Source: Beta vulgaris subsp. vulgaris
Lineage: Eukaryota; Streptophyta; Magnoliopsida; Caryophyllales; Amaranthaceae
Direction: 5' to 3'
Assembly: GCF_026745355.1 (NCBI RefSeq)
Contig: NC_079210.1
Coordinates: 2,356,294 to 2,420,293, forward strand
DNA: 64,000 nt
A program made the position numbers and the translations under genes. The stretch's first letter is position 1. Each line of letters opens with the position of its first letter. Under the pieces are notes generated by a model. That model saw nothing but the letters and a program-made list of their open reading frames with translations. It was not told the DNA's origin and searched no databases. Shown here in pieces: positions 1 through 11,662 of this stretch.

Positions 1-63
1 CTCGTGNGGATAACATTACACCTACAAATTGCCAAAAAAACATCACTTACAAGATTGTCACTA

Positions 64-105
64 TTTCGATATTGAACAAGAGGGTACCTGATATTGCGAT
101 GCCAC
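64..105 (-). repeat. Distal end of left inverted LTR-like arm
   Basis: This short stretch is the reverse complement of about 4307-4343 and continues at 3014 once the solo LTR at 106-3013 is removed. It is the outer end of the left arm of the inverted pair described at 3019-3390 and 3927-4345. Confidence 0.7.
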
Positions 106-681
106 TGTAATACCCCGAATTTTCAAACGATTATTTTATTATTTATTAAAGTTTCATATTATTTCCACTTGAAATTATTTTATGATAATGCGATTTTATT
201 TAATAACTATGTTTATTAAAATAATGATTTCATTTAGTTTTGATTCATTTAACAAGTTTCAATTAAATCATTTTAATTTATCAAATTTCTTAAATTGATT
301 TATGGATACTTTTGTCCATGTTGTCCATCCATTAGTAATCCAAGCCCAAACATTAGTCCAAGTCCATGTGTCTTTTACCAAAAAGAAAAGTTAAAACAAA
401 AAAAAAAAAAAAAAAAAAAAAAGGGAAAAAGAAGTGAAAATCTAATTCACCATCTTCTTCCCTCCTTTCTTCTTCCCTCCTCCCTTTCTTCTTCTTTCGT
501 CTGATTCAACAGCTCAAAAGCAGCAAATTTTGTCAACATTCAACCCTTGTCAGTAGGAAAAATTAATTCAGTCCAAATATCAATGTTTTAGGCCACATTT
601 TCAAAGACCATAACTCTCTCTCTCCTCACTTCCTCCATTAATGGAGCTTGACTAAACTCTAAAAGTTCAGAAATTTCTCCC

Positions 682-690
682 TATAAATAG
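682..690 (+). promoter_or_regulatory. LTR TATA box
   Basis: TATAAATAG followed by a CA-rich leader from about 710 is a textbook plant TATA box. It lies 580 bp into the solo LTR, and transcription would start near 712. Confidence 0.55.
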
Positions 691-1896
691 AGAGCCAAAC
701 CCATCAAAATTCTCAAGCAAACAACTTCAAAGGTTTGCTTCAACTCAAATTCTTTCTCTTAATTTCTGAATTTTGTTATTTTGCAAATTTAAAATAAAAA
801 CTCAAACCACCATTAACACCACCTTCAACCCAACCTCCTCTGCTTCTTTTTGCCTGACTGCACCACCGGAAACCACCACTCGAAAAAAACTACCCTCGAA
901 CCACCTAAGTCGCGCCACCAACGCGACATACCACCGGCATTCGCAGCCCTCCTTTGCGCAGCCTTTGCTGCGTCGCGACTGCTTCTTTCGCAGCGCTCTC
1001 CGACCGCTTGGCCATGTTCCGGCCAAAATCCGACAGCCTTGACCGAAACTCGCCGTACGCCGGCCAAATCCAACACCACAGAATTCCTTGGCCTCCCCTG
1101 TTTCGCCCCTCTCTGCTTCGTTTCCCTATTTGAGAAACTGAGATTTTTATAATCTCCTTTTCCCCTTTTCTCTTTTAACTTACTTAAATTTTAATTTGTT
1201 TTAATTATGTTGTTCACTTCTATTTTTAAAACCATAAACTTCCTAAACTAGCTTACTTAATTAAGTTAGTATGTTTTAGTTTCACTTAATCTTTTACAAA
1301 ATTGTTAATGTTTTCTAAATGTCTAAATTAAAACAAGGAGTAAAATAAAGTTAGTTTTATATATTTAAATTAATTGTTTAAGTAATTTTTGTGAGTACTT
1401 AAAACGATTTCTAAAATAATTCGAAAATCGTAAAACTCTCTTAAACTAATTATGAATTTCCTTTAAGTTATTTGAATCATTTAAATCGTTTATTTTATAT
1501 ACGTATATAAAAAGGGGTTACTTAGGAACTAACTTAGATCCCGTTAATATTTATTGTAGACTCCGATTTCGTAGACGAGGATTATCAAGAGCGCTAACCT
1601 GTTCGTGAACTTAACTTTTGGGCACGCGTCACGAGGTAATCTTCAATGTCCATCTAAACATAGATCCCGTTAGCGTAAAACGAATTGATTACGTGATTAT
1701 TATGTGCTTATAAAATTTATAAGTATGGACTATAATCATGGATTATCGATTTAATGTGGGTTATGAATACGAATGACAATGAACAATGACTATGGATTTT
1801 CGATTATGAATATGACTATGGACGATGTACAATATGACATAGATGTTATTATAACGTTATTAAAATCGGTTAATGTTACTTAATAATATTATGATT

Positions 1897-1965
1897 ACCA
1901 TTATTATTATTATTATTACTATTATTATTATTATTATTGTTATTATTATTATTATGATTATCATG
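1897..1965. repeat. ATT trinucleotide microsatellite
   Basis: An imperfect (ATT)n run with occasional ACT, GTT and GATT interruptions lies inside the solo LTR. Confidence 0.8.
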
Positions 1966-2407
1966 AGTATTATTATCATTGAAACTTTGTGGAAGTTGGA
2001 ATTGATAAGAAATTGTGATAACGAATGATTATAAATCTGAAGTGATAAATGAACTCAAGTGACGGTTGTGCTTGTGAAATGAGTTATTGAAATCTCTATG
2101 AATGGCTTGAGATTATGATGGATTGAATATTTTCACACTGGTTGAACAAGATGACGTAAACTGAATAAGATGACGTAAATGTATATGTGATTTATGTGAT
2201 GACGTGAATTAAAAGATGTTAATCACGTAAAGTGAAATATCGGAGGGAAATGATGAACAGGTTGCCCTGTATGAGTGGTTCAGCGGCCCCTGCAGGTTTC
2301 TGGTTACTATGCTGATTATTCTGTTACTGTCTTCCTTCTATCTTGTTGTGATCCAAGTAGAAGGGGTGTGCACACTAGGGACTCTGTTATGGCCAATGTG
2401 ATTTTTC

Positions 2408-2511
2408 GTAGGTGGTTACAGGGGTTTCCCCGGCCTACAAGTAGGTGGTTACAGGGGGTTTCCCCGGCCTACTATGTTGAAGTAAGTGGTTACAGGGGTT
2501 TCCCCGGCTTA
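2408..2511. repeat. Three-unit hairpin minisatellite in LTR
   Basis: Three copies of a roughly 31-bp unit lie at about 2408-2438, 2441-2472 and 2482-2511. Each starts GTAGG (or GTAAG) and ends CCTAC (or CTTAC), so every unit can fold on itself, and each shares the core GGTTACAGGGG TTTCCCCGG. It lies in the 3' part of the solo LTR. Confidence 0.75.
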
Positions 2512-3018
2512 CTGGCGTTCTCTTTCCTCTCCTGAATACCGGATTAATGGAAGTAATGTTATGATTATTCAGTGTATATATGTTATGACTTTCAAAGCTA
2601 TTAATCTATTATTTTACAAAGTATTTTCAACTTAAGTATTTTACGGGATGGAGTTGGAATTACTCAGTTTATCTGATTTTTGGGAGCTTGTCTCTCTTGT
2701 CTCTTTTCAATATATTTGTGCAGGTGGGTGATCGATCATGGGGAACAAAAGGGAGATCATTTAGAGTTGTCATCCACTTAGCATTTGATTAGCTTCCGCT
2801 GGAACTCTGAAAATGTTAATGAACAATTTGTTTAAGTTGTAATGATTAATGAAAGTGAGATGGTGTGTTGTAACTTAGCCTTGCATTTATTTCCAAGGAG
2901 ATAATTGCGGCGGTAGCACCACCCCGTCGGGTCGGACCCTCGTGGGTTCGCTTTCCCCCAAAACCCGAGTTTCACCGAAATGAAAAAGGGTTCGGGTCGG
3001 CGGGGGTGTTACAGCCAC

Positions 3019-3390
3019 CATGTATGATAATCCTTGAACCTCGCCGGTAAGATGTGCCCAAGATGAACTCCAAGCACGGGATGGGTCCCCGTGGCGGAGC
3101 CTCGGATGCTTAAGTCAATACCCAAAGATGGATATATATCATAGAGAAAGTAGGGTAATTTGTAGAGAGTGGAGAGAGATCCCTTTACCTTGACCCTTGG
3201 TCTCCTATTTATAATAGTGACTTATCAGGTTAAAATAGACTAAATAAGCCTCTTAGGACCTACGGTCCATATAACGAGTTATTCCCAATAGACGAACGAG
3301 TATACTCGTATTGGGCCTATATGTTATTGCTAAGGTAATCGGAAATATAGACCGCTTTAGGTGGCGTCGTTATTATTCCCATACAACTAG
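3019..3390 (-). repeat. Left arm of inverted LTR-like pair
   Basis: The reverse complement of 3927-4345 matches this region with few differences, over about 370 bp plus the 64-105 piece. Read on the minus strand it starts TGTATGGGAATAATAA and has a TATAAATAG box near 3210. It then runs into a segment resembling Gypsy LTR ends (TTGACTTGAGCGTCGGAGG on the right arm). A G-rich tract (TGGGGGG on the minus strand, about 3391-3397) sits just before the TG, like a polypurine tract. Two readings are possible: a 3' LTR in minus orientation, or one arm of a foldback element. Confidence 0.6.
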
Positions 3391-3926
3391 CCCCCCAGGT
3401 CTAAGTTCGATTGAAGATGGAAATTGAGCTGGACGCTTTATAATTTAGCTATGGAATGTGACTCGAGGCTTTATAATTTATTACCATCTTTGCAGATAGC
3501 ATTACAAAGATAATATCGAGTTTGTACCGTACCATTGCACTTGGTTCCTTTTTGAGCCACAAGTTGCTAATCGGTCAATTGACAGTACATGGTGTCGAGC
3601 TTATACCGTTGCACTTGCTACTTTTTTAATCGCAAGTTGTTAATCGGCCAGCTGACAATACCTAGATCCTTGTCGGAAGTTGCTAGGTTACTTTTAGCTT
3701 GAATGAAAAAAAGGTAGTTTAACAATTAACAATAGAGTCACTTTGTTAACTTTACATTTCTATGATCACTTTGAGCAATTAATACTCAAACGATTTTCTG
3801 ATGATTTGTACTCGTTAGCCCCCACTCTTGTGTTGTGTCAGGTTATGAGTGACATCGATTTTTTTTTTCATGAGGTAACATTTGTATGAGTTTATTTGAC
3901 TTTATCCAGCTATTATGATATACTTA
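3391..3926. other. Spacer between inverted arms
   Basis: No coding potential is seen. It contains a degenerate direct repeat of about 80 bp (roughly 3507-3590 and 3592-3660) with shared phrases such as ACCGTTGCACTTG and CAAGTTGTTAATCGG. Confidence 0.5.
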
Positions 3927-4345
3927 CTTAGTTGTATGGGAATAATAATGACGCTATAAAACAGTCTATATTTTCGATTACCTTAACAATAACATATAGG
4001 CCCAATACGAGTATGCTTGTCCTCTATTGGGAATAACTCGTTATATGGCCCGTAGGCCCTAAGAGGCTTATCTACTCTATTTTAACCTAATAAGTCACTA
4101 TTATAAATAGAAGACTAACGGTCAAGGTAAAAGGATCTCTCTCCACTCTCTACAAATTACCCTACTTTCTCTATGATATTAATCCATCTTTGGGTATTGA
4201 CTTGAGCGTCGGAGGCTCCGCCACAGGGACCCACCCCGTGCTTGGAGTTCATCTTGCAGGCACATCTTACCGGCAAGGTTCAAGGATTATTATACATGGT
4301 GGCCTCGCAATATCAGGTACCCTCTTGTTCAATATCGAAACAGTT
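3927..4345 (+). repeat. Right arm of inverted LTR-like pair
   Basis: This arm is inverted relative to 3019-3390 plus 64-105. It starts near TGTATGGGAATAATAATG and has TATAAATAG at about 4103. It includes TTGACTTGAGCGTCGGAGG near 4197, a phrase typical of some Ty3/Gypsy LTRs. Both arms therefore carry outward-facing TATA boxes. The short open frame at 4190-4384 is LTR sequence and is not called as a gene. Confidence 0.6.
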
Positions 4346-4966
4346 ATCATGAATGAAGTAACCCAAAGAAAAAAAAAAGAATGAACATATTCTACAAACT
4401 ACCATCTTGCATGTCAATTATTCAGAAATTAGCACTTAATTTGATAATTACTCCGCCGAATAAACAAAGAGTGGGTAAAACGAGAGTGCTGAACTGGGGT
4501 CTGGACATAAGCCACCACCAAAATTGGAGACTAAAAAAAATGAAATTAGAAAGTTGTAGATTTGGGGTGATTTGGGAAGACAGTGAGGCATTAAAATATA
4601 GAAAGTTGAAGGCTTGGAAAAATGCTAATAAGAAGCATTTTTTTTTTTTTTTTGATAAGTTATCGGTTTCATTTCATTAAGAAAGTCATAATGGATATAG
4701 CCTCTACTCAAAATAGGGTATTCCCCTACTAGGTGGGCGACGTTTTCATAGTGCTCAAGTACACTCCATAGAGAGGAGTCCACCTCCATTGATAATTACA
4801 TTTGATTTTGGGTTACAAAATGATTATGACAAACAATGAAACAAAACCTAGCGAAAAACAACAAAAAACATAAAATACATGATCATCTCCGTACTCACTC
4901 GTTACACTGCCATCCACAAACTCTACTAAGTTACTTCTCACAGCTCATGAGCACGATCCATCAAGC

Positions 4967-7900
4967 CTACAACCATGCTATGAAGTCTGATTTTCTGTGA
5001 ATGCCTTGCTTTGCCATCGTGTCTGCAACAAAGTTCGAGCTTTTCCCTTTGTGCATGATTGAGATGTTTAGGACTTTCTTGCAAGCATTCCTAATGAAGT
5101 TAAGGTGGAAATTCATATTCCATGGACCTCCTTTCTCACTGTTACACCACATGACGGCATTAGCCGAATCTGATTTAAGGAGAAGAGTCGAGTTTTTTGC
5201 GATTTCGGACTTCAAAAAATTGATATAGCCCTATGAATGGCAAGAATCTCTGCACAGTTGATCACAATAAATGGAATTGGAGAAGAGAAGATGCACATAA
5301 ATTCTCCAAGATGATTTCTAAGAATTCCTCCAATTGCCGATCTTGAACTGGAGTTACAAACCGAAGCATCTACATTCCACTTGAGTACATTTGCGATTGG
5401 GGGTGACCATGGAATGTATGAAGGCTTGATAGTGGGTACTCCGCCACTGTTGCTACAGCCAATCCAATCCAAGCATTTCGGATTCCTTTGAATATCCGTA
5501 GGGGTGTAAGGAAATTTTTCACCCCACCCACTTATCCACCACCCCATCCTTAATAAGATCAAATCTTGTAGATTTTTTTGAGATGAGGACGATTCACCAA
5601 AAATTCTGAGATTTTTTTCCTTCCATATTGTCCACACAATGATAAAAAAAGCAGCAGCCCATACTTTTTGAAAGAAAGGATTTTTTTTCTTCACACACTT
5701 CCACTGGGTGAAAGCATCCATCAGGTTTTCTGGGAATACCCGTTTGTGATCCCATAAGTTTAACCACCAATTCCATATCATTCTTGATTTAGCACAATGA
5801 ATAGAAGGTGCTCACAAGTTTCCGGGTTTTCACTGCATAGCGGACACAGGTTATCCTCCATAGGGATGATGCCAATAGATGCTAGTTTGTTTCTTGTGTT
5901 GATTTTGCCAAGTAGAGAAATCCACACAAAAACCTCTATACGATGCGGTACTAGACCCCTCCATACTCCTTTGAATGCGTCAGGTTGCATTGGATGCTTG
6001 AGTTTTTCTAGTTCATATGAGAAAGACTTTGTGCTGAACCTTCCTGACTTGGTATAAGACCAAATCAGTTTGTCATTCGCAACTTGATCGAGGAAGACTT
6101 TATTAAGCACTGCATCCAGTTCCTTTTTTTCACACAAGTCCTGCGGCCTAAAAAAACCTTTTCCAACAAAAGCTCCAAATCCAATTACATCCTTCCCAAA
6201 AACCATTCGACTCCACTAGAGAGTTCTGATTAATCGCAATGGAATATAATCTTGGGAACATTTTTTTCAAGGGCAAGTTGCTTACCCAGTGGTCATGCCA
6301 AATAAGTGAGCTGGACCCATCTCCCACATTCTTTCGGACACCGCTGATTGCAAGGAACTTAGCTTCAGCATGCTTGAGAGTTGCCGCACATATCGATTTC
6401 CAAGGACCACCTGCTGCAGGAACCGTGAGATCAGATATAGCAAAAGAAGCTGGATATTTGTATTTATCTTGAATTACCCGAGACCACAGTGAAGAGGGGT
6501 CATTAAAAAACCGCCAAATCCACTTGAAAAGCAAAGCTAGATTGCTATATAATATATTTCCAATGCCAAGACCTCCCATTGATTTAGGGAGTTGGATTAC
6601 CTCCCAAGAAACCAAAGAAATCGCTTTTTTTCCCAAGTCACCACTCCATAAGAATGCTCTTGTTATTTTATCTATTTTTTCTATTACTCCCTTTGGCATG
6701 GGGAATAATGACATGAAATAGAGAGGAAGATTTGATAATGATGCCTTAATTAGAGTGATTCTTCCTCCGATTGATAGCATCTTTCCTTTCCAAGATGCAA
6801 GTTTCTTGGACATCTTCTCAATGATAGGATCCCATGTTTGAATTCTCGAGGAGTTTCCACCTATTGGGAGCCCCAAGTAGGTGAAAGGAATGTTTCCAAT
6901 TGTGCATCGAAGAGATCGTGCCGCTTCTTGAATCCATGATGGTGATACATTCATGCCTATGAGTGAGCTCTTATGAAAATTCACATGAAGGCCGGATGCT
7001 AGATTGAAAATGATGAGTGATTTTTGAATGTTTTTGAGCGACTCAAGATTTACATCACAAAAGATGAGTGTATCATCGGCATATTGCAAGTGAGTTATTT
7101 CAAGGCCATTCTTCCTTACACCCACTCCTTTCCACAGGTTCAAATTGGTAGCCTTCTTAATCAAAAGGCTTAGCGCTTCTGCAATCAAAACAAAGAGGAA
7201 GGGGGATAGTGGATCCCCCTGCCTTAGACCCCGATATAATTTGAAAGGGGCGCTAGGAGACCCGTTAATGAGAATTGAGGCTGAAGCTGTTGTCACACAT
7301 GTCATAATCCACTCACACCACTTGACCGGAAAATTCATCTGAAGAAGAATCCACTGTAGAAAACCCCAAGATACACTATCATATGCTTTGTGGAAGTCCA
7401 GTTTGAGGAGGAGAGCTTCCATATATTTCTTCTTACACGAATCTAAGATTTCACTAGCAACCACCGCACCATCTAGTATTTGCCTCCCTTCTATGTATGA
7501 TGACTGAAGAGGGCCAATGAGAGAATTTACCACCATTTGAAGTCTTTTTGCTAACAATTTCGCAACAATTTTATAGATACACCCAACCATGCTTATCGGT
7601 CGGTAGTCTTTGAAGCTTGTTGGGTTGTCTACCTTCGGAACGAGAGTTATATATGCAGTGTTGCAGTGTAATCCCCCACATTTTTTAAAGGATTTTCATA
7701 AATATATTAAGGTATTTAGGTAGTTATATTTAAATCCAAATGAGTTTGGAAAATGATTTGACTTTTAAAAAGGGTTGACTATTTTAAAAGTCAACTAAAA
7801 ATATTTTTCTTAGCTTAATAGAATTTGTAATATTTTAATTAAGTGTGTTTTAAATAAGAGTTTAATTATTAAAAGCATATTTGAAAAGAAAACTTAATGG

Positions 7901-10900
7901 AATCGAAAGCCCAAAAGTAATAAAAAGGGAAAGGATAATTTGATGACTAAAGTCCTAATAAGCCCATCTTGTTAGTCATCAAAGTTTTAATTATTGAAAT
8001 TTCTTTTCCTAAGCCCAAAGGATTAGCCTATTTAAATATCCTAAAAACCCAAATATTTTGCCCTACATCTATTTTCTCTCTCCTCCCTTGCACGTAATTC
8101 TGAATTCTTCTCTCACTCGACATTTTCTCTCTCCTTTCCTCTTGAGTGTGAGTTCATATTTTCCTCTCAAAAGATTGTTTCTTCTTCGCTAAGTAACGTT
8201 TCTTGTTGAACAAGAAACGTCACAAACTTTTGATTGAACCAAGAAAGCTGCTGCCGCCACCTCCTTGCTGCTGTCACAGCGCCGGCACTCTCTTCCTCCT
8301 ATTTTCGGTTGTTTTTCTTTACTTCTCTCCTTAAGATTCCATTAAAGTCTAATTTTTATTGTTATTTTATTACTATTTAATGTTTATGATTTAAGTTATT
8401 ATTTATTATGAAGAATATATTTTCGGATTTCATATGTATAAAAGTAAAATTTCAGATTTATTATTTTTAGTTTTAATCATGAAAGATGATGTTTTTAGGG
8501 TTTTAAATCACTAGAAACGTATATTTAAAGTATGAATATGAATTTTGATTGGAATACGATTTTTATATGCATTTAAAATATTTTCAGAAGGTTTAGAAAA
8601 TTTTATAATGCTGGAAATTCAGAAAGTTAGTATTTTAAGGTTTTAATGATTTTTAATCACTAGAATAGTTGTACTATACTAGGGATTAAAAATAACGAGA
8701 GTTTAAATTATAAAAACGATTTTTAAAGACGTTTAAAAGGGTTTGGGACGTTTTTAAAGTTGCTGTATTTTTTTTAGTTCAAGTATTTACTTGATTATTT
8801 GATTGTTCTAGGCGGAGAATTCATAGTAGGGGACTTTTAGATCATAAAAGTGGCCTACCGTTGCGTTTACACAAGGTACGTACATAGTCTACGTGCTATA
8901 TGGTTTAGAAACATGCCTTAGGGATGTTTTTATTTATTAGTATCATGTATAGGACCTTGTTGTTCATGTATATGATTTACTATAATTGCTTTACATGTTA
9001 CTTGCCTGTGTGCTACATGTAAACTGAGAATATGTATGAGTATGACTTGTTTGTATGGAAGTTTGATGCAAGCAAATAAGTTCAGTTTTGGTATTAATTC
9101 GTAAGTGGATTAATTTAAGTAAGTTGGAATCATGTGTTACATAGATTTCTTGGAGATTATTAATTTATCTTATAAGAACCGTGGATCTTATTTGGTAAGT
9201 ATGGATTATACCTATGTAAAGGTACGGAGTTTTGTTGGCTAGGTTCAACAAAGGATAAAAGAAATAAAAGGAGTCTTGATTGATAAGTTGTGAACACTTG
9301 TTAATCCAAAGATAAAAAGAATGTTGTTTGATTATGTGATTTTGAATTGTGTGTTATTTGGTTGTTGTGGTGTCAACACAAGTAATAAATATATTTAACG
9401 TAAAGTGAAACGAGAATAAGTTATAGACTTTAGACTGTGCACGTCTAGAGTTGGACACTAAGGGTTGGGATACATAGTCCGCCGTGATATGTATTTTCGA
9501 GGGTTGGATTGATCACCATTCCTCTTTAGTTCAAAGGTTCCTCGATATCGTAGGTCATTCTGGTTTACGGAGTCGTGACCGTATTTCCTATTTTTGGTTG
9601 GTCAACTCGTCCAATAACTATTCCATTAAAGTAATAAAAGTTGGGTCAAGTGTAGTTCAGTAAAAGTTGTGTGTAGAGTATTATTTACTTATGTTATTAG
9701 TTATTCCTACAAGTTATGTTTGTAGTATCATGCTTAGGATTATTTGTGTCTGATATGTAGTACTCAGCTTTGCTGACTACGTGCTTGTTTGTGTGTGTGA
9801 TCATGGCTTTGCCTATTGATCCTGTGATGATCCTTCTGGTGAGCAGAGTCAGTATTGCATTGACATTACAGGTTTGCAGATGCATTGCATTGGGAATTTG
9901 GAATGGAGAGGCTTATACTTAGTATAGTTGAAGTTGTTTTCGTAGGGACATCTTTACTTAAGTTTGAGGTTTTTAGTTGGTGTGCTTTAGTTTTAGAACA
10001 GTTGTCATTTATTTCATAAGGTAATAAAGTTGGTTTTATTTAGTAAATTGTTTTTCCGCTGCAAAATTCTGAGTAAGCCGAAACGTTATCACACGGGCGA
10101 TAATGCCTGGGTAATTCTCTAGATTTGTTATAAAAGTATTTTCCAGAAAGAGAGAATTATCGGGGTGTTACATGCAGCCACGGGGAAGGCTTGATGAGGA
10201 CCAGAATTCATTCACAATTTCATACATATCATGTTTTATAATCTCCCATGCACTCTTCACAAACTTGAAGTTGAAGCCATCGGGGCCTGGGGCCTTGTTG
10301 GCGTCACATGATGACACTGCCATGTCAATCTCCTCCTTAGTGAAAGGAAGAATAAGGCTATCTGCTTGATCTTTAGTCAAGCGATTAAAATCCAACTTTT
10401 CAAGAGTGGGTCTGCACTCATATTCTTCTCGGAAAATTTTTTTAAAGAACTTTCTTGCCTCGTTCTTTATTTGGGAAGGGTCATTTACCGATTGTCCATC
10501 CACATCAATGCTTGCTATTGTGTTCTTCCTTCTCTTGTTTGTGGCTACAGCATGAAAAAACTTCGTGTTTCTATCCCCTTCTCTGAGCCACGTGATTCGC
10601 GAGTTTTGCGCCCAATACAACTCCTTTCTTTTCATCCACTTCCATAAGTCACACTGTGCTTGTTTTCTTTTATCCAGTTCTTCCTCATCAAGATCTCTCT
10701 GATTATTCAATTCATCTAGATCTGCTATTGAGTTCTCAAGTCTCTTTATGTTTGCATCAATGTTGCCGAAATCAGATTGATTCCACTCTTTCAACTTTCG
10801 CTCGATTTCTTTCATTTTTTCACCTGTGGATTTCTTCGACTCTTTCACCCATGTTTCTCTGATTATTTTAAGGCATGTTGGGTCTGTTAGCCAACAGTTT

Positions 10901-11621
10901 AGAAACCTAAAAGGTTTCGGGCCCCAATCAAAGGCTTGGGAGTGGACCAACAGAGGGCAGTGATCCGATAATCCACGTTGCAAGATGGATACTTTCATTG
11001 ATGGAAATTGAGAGATCCATTCGGGAGTTACTAGGAGTCTGTCAAGTATGCTTTTTGAATTCAATCTGAACCATGTGAAACTTTTGTTTGAGGATGGAAT
11101 CTCTAATAGATGTAGTTCCTGTAAGAAATTATTGAAATCATCAATTCCTGTTTGTGAGAAAAACTACGTTCTGACGCTTTTAACACTTCATTGAAATCTC
11201 CTATCAGGAGACATGGCATTGAAATTGAGTTCTGGAATTCAATTATTTGTTGCCATACTTCTGCTCTTGCAGCCACTGAGCATGGATTATAAACCGTTAT
11301 CAGACTAAACTCAAAATTAGAGTTTAAAAAAACTCCATTGATTGCTATCCAGCTTTGCATCACCACTGTTGACTTCATATTGAAAATATTTGAGTTCCAT
11401 ACAGCAAGAATTCCCCCAGAATTGCCTCTGGATGGACTAAAAATCCAGTCAATATCATTCGACTTCCAGAAGGTTCGTATTGTTTTTGTGTTAATCTCTT
11501 CCATCTTTGTTTCTTGAACAAATGCAAAACATGGGTCATGTGATGTTATCAATTTTCTAAGGGAGCTTCTTTTCACTCTTGCAGTCAAGCCACGCATGTT
11601 CCATGATATGATTAGAGACAT
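4967..11621 (-). pseudogene. LINE ORF2 (EN-RT-RNase H), broken
   Basis: ORF2 starts near 11621 with an exonuclease-endonuclease-phosphatase fold (SWNMRGL, then GDFNE). Its frame breaks near 11110 and resumes at 11064 with SDHCPL and the linker. Reverse transcriptase motifs follow: APGPDGFNFKF, DYRPISMVG, LDFHKAYDSV, RQGDPLSPF and YADDTLIF. The frame is interrupted at 7667-10172 by a solo LTR; on either side of it PRGC and NTAYITLVPK are contiguous in frame. Downstream frameshifts lie near 6148-6206, 5780 and 5213, the last in a T-run. The C-terminal part keeps a zf-RVT (CPLCSENPETCEH) and an RNase H domain (NVDAS, KSDSANAV). It cannot make a complete protein. Confidence 0.88.
7667..10172 (+). 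mobile_element. Solo LTR, Gypsy-like, 2.5 kb, nested in LINE
   Basis: The ends are TGTAATCCCCC and CGGGGTGTTACA, flanked by a perfect 5-bp duplication TGCAG at 7662-7666 and 10173-10177. There is no internal coding domain. The strand follows a TATTTAAATA motif near 8031. Its ends resemble those of the solo LTR at 106-3013, but the interior differs clearly, so it is a related family rather than the same copy. Removing it restores the LINE reading frame across the site, so the insertion is younger than the LINE. Confidence 0.87.
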
Positions 11622-11662
11622 AATTCAACTCTTTTTTTTTGAGATGAGATGATGATGAATTG

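Larger units (their letters stand above)
106..3013 (+). mobile_element. Solo LTR, Gypsy-like, 2.9 kb
   Basis: The element begins TGTAATACCCC and ends GGGGGTGTTACA, so it has TG/CA ends inside a short inverted terminal repeat. It is flanked by a perfect 5-bp duplication GCCAC at 101-105 and 3014-3018. No gag-pol reading frame or second LTR is present, so this is a solo LTR left by recombination. Plant Gypsy LTRs with TGTAAnACCCC ends often belong to the Tekay/Del chromoviruses; that lineage is inference. The strand is assigned from a TATAAATAG box at 682. Short ORFs near 770-1150 look like chance open frames. The insertion splits an older inverted LTR-like arm. Confidence 0.85.

Noticed and set aside
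850..1152. Open frame of 100 codons in the first solo LTR
   Set aside because: It lies wholly inside an LTR, has no recognisable domain, and overlapping frames on both strands are similarly open because of GC-rich sequence.
4190..4384. Open frame of 64 codons downstream of a TATA box
   Set aside because: The same sequence is in the inverted left arm and resembles LTR non-coding sequence rather than a gene.
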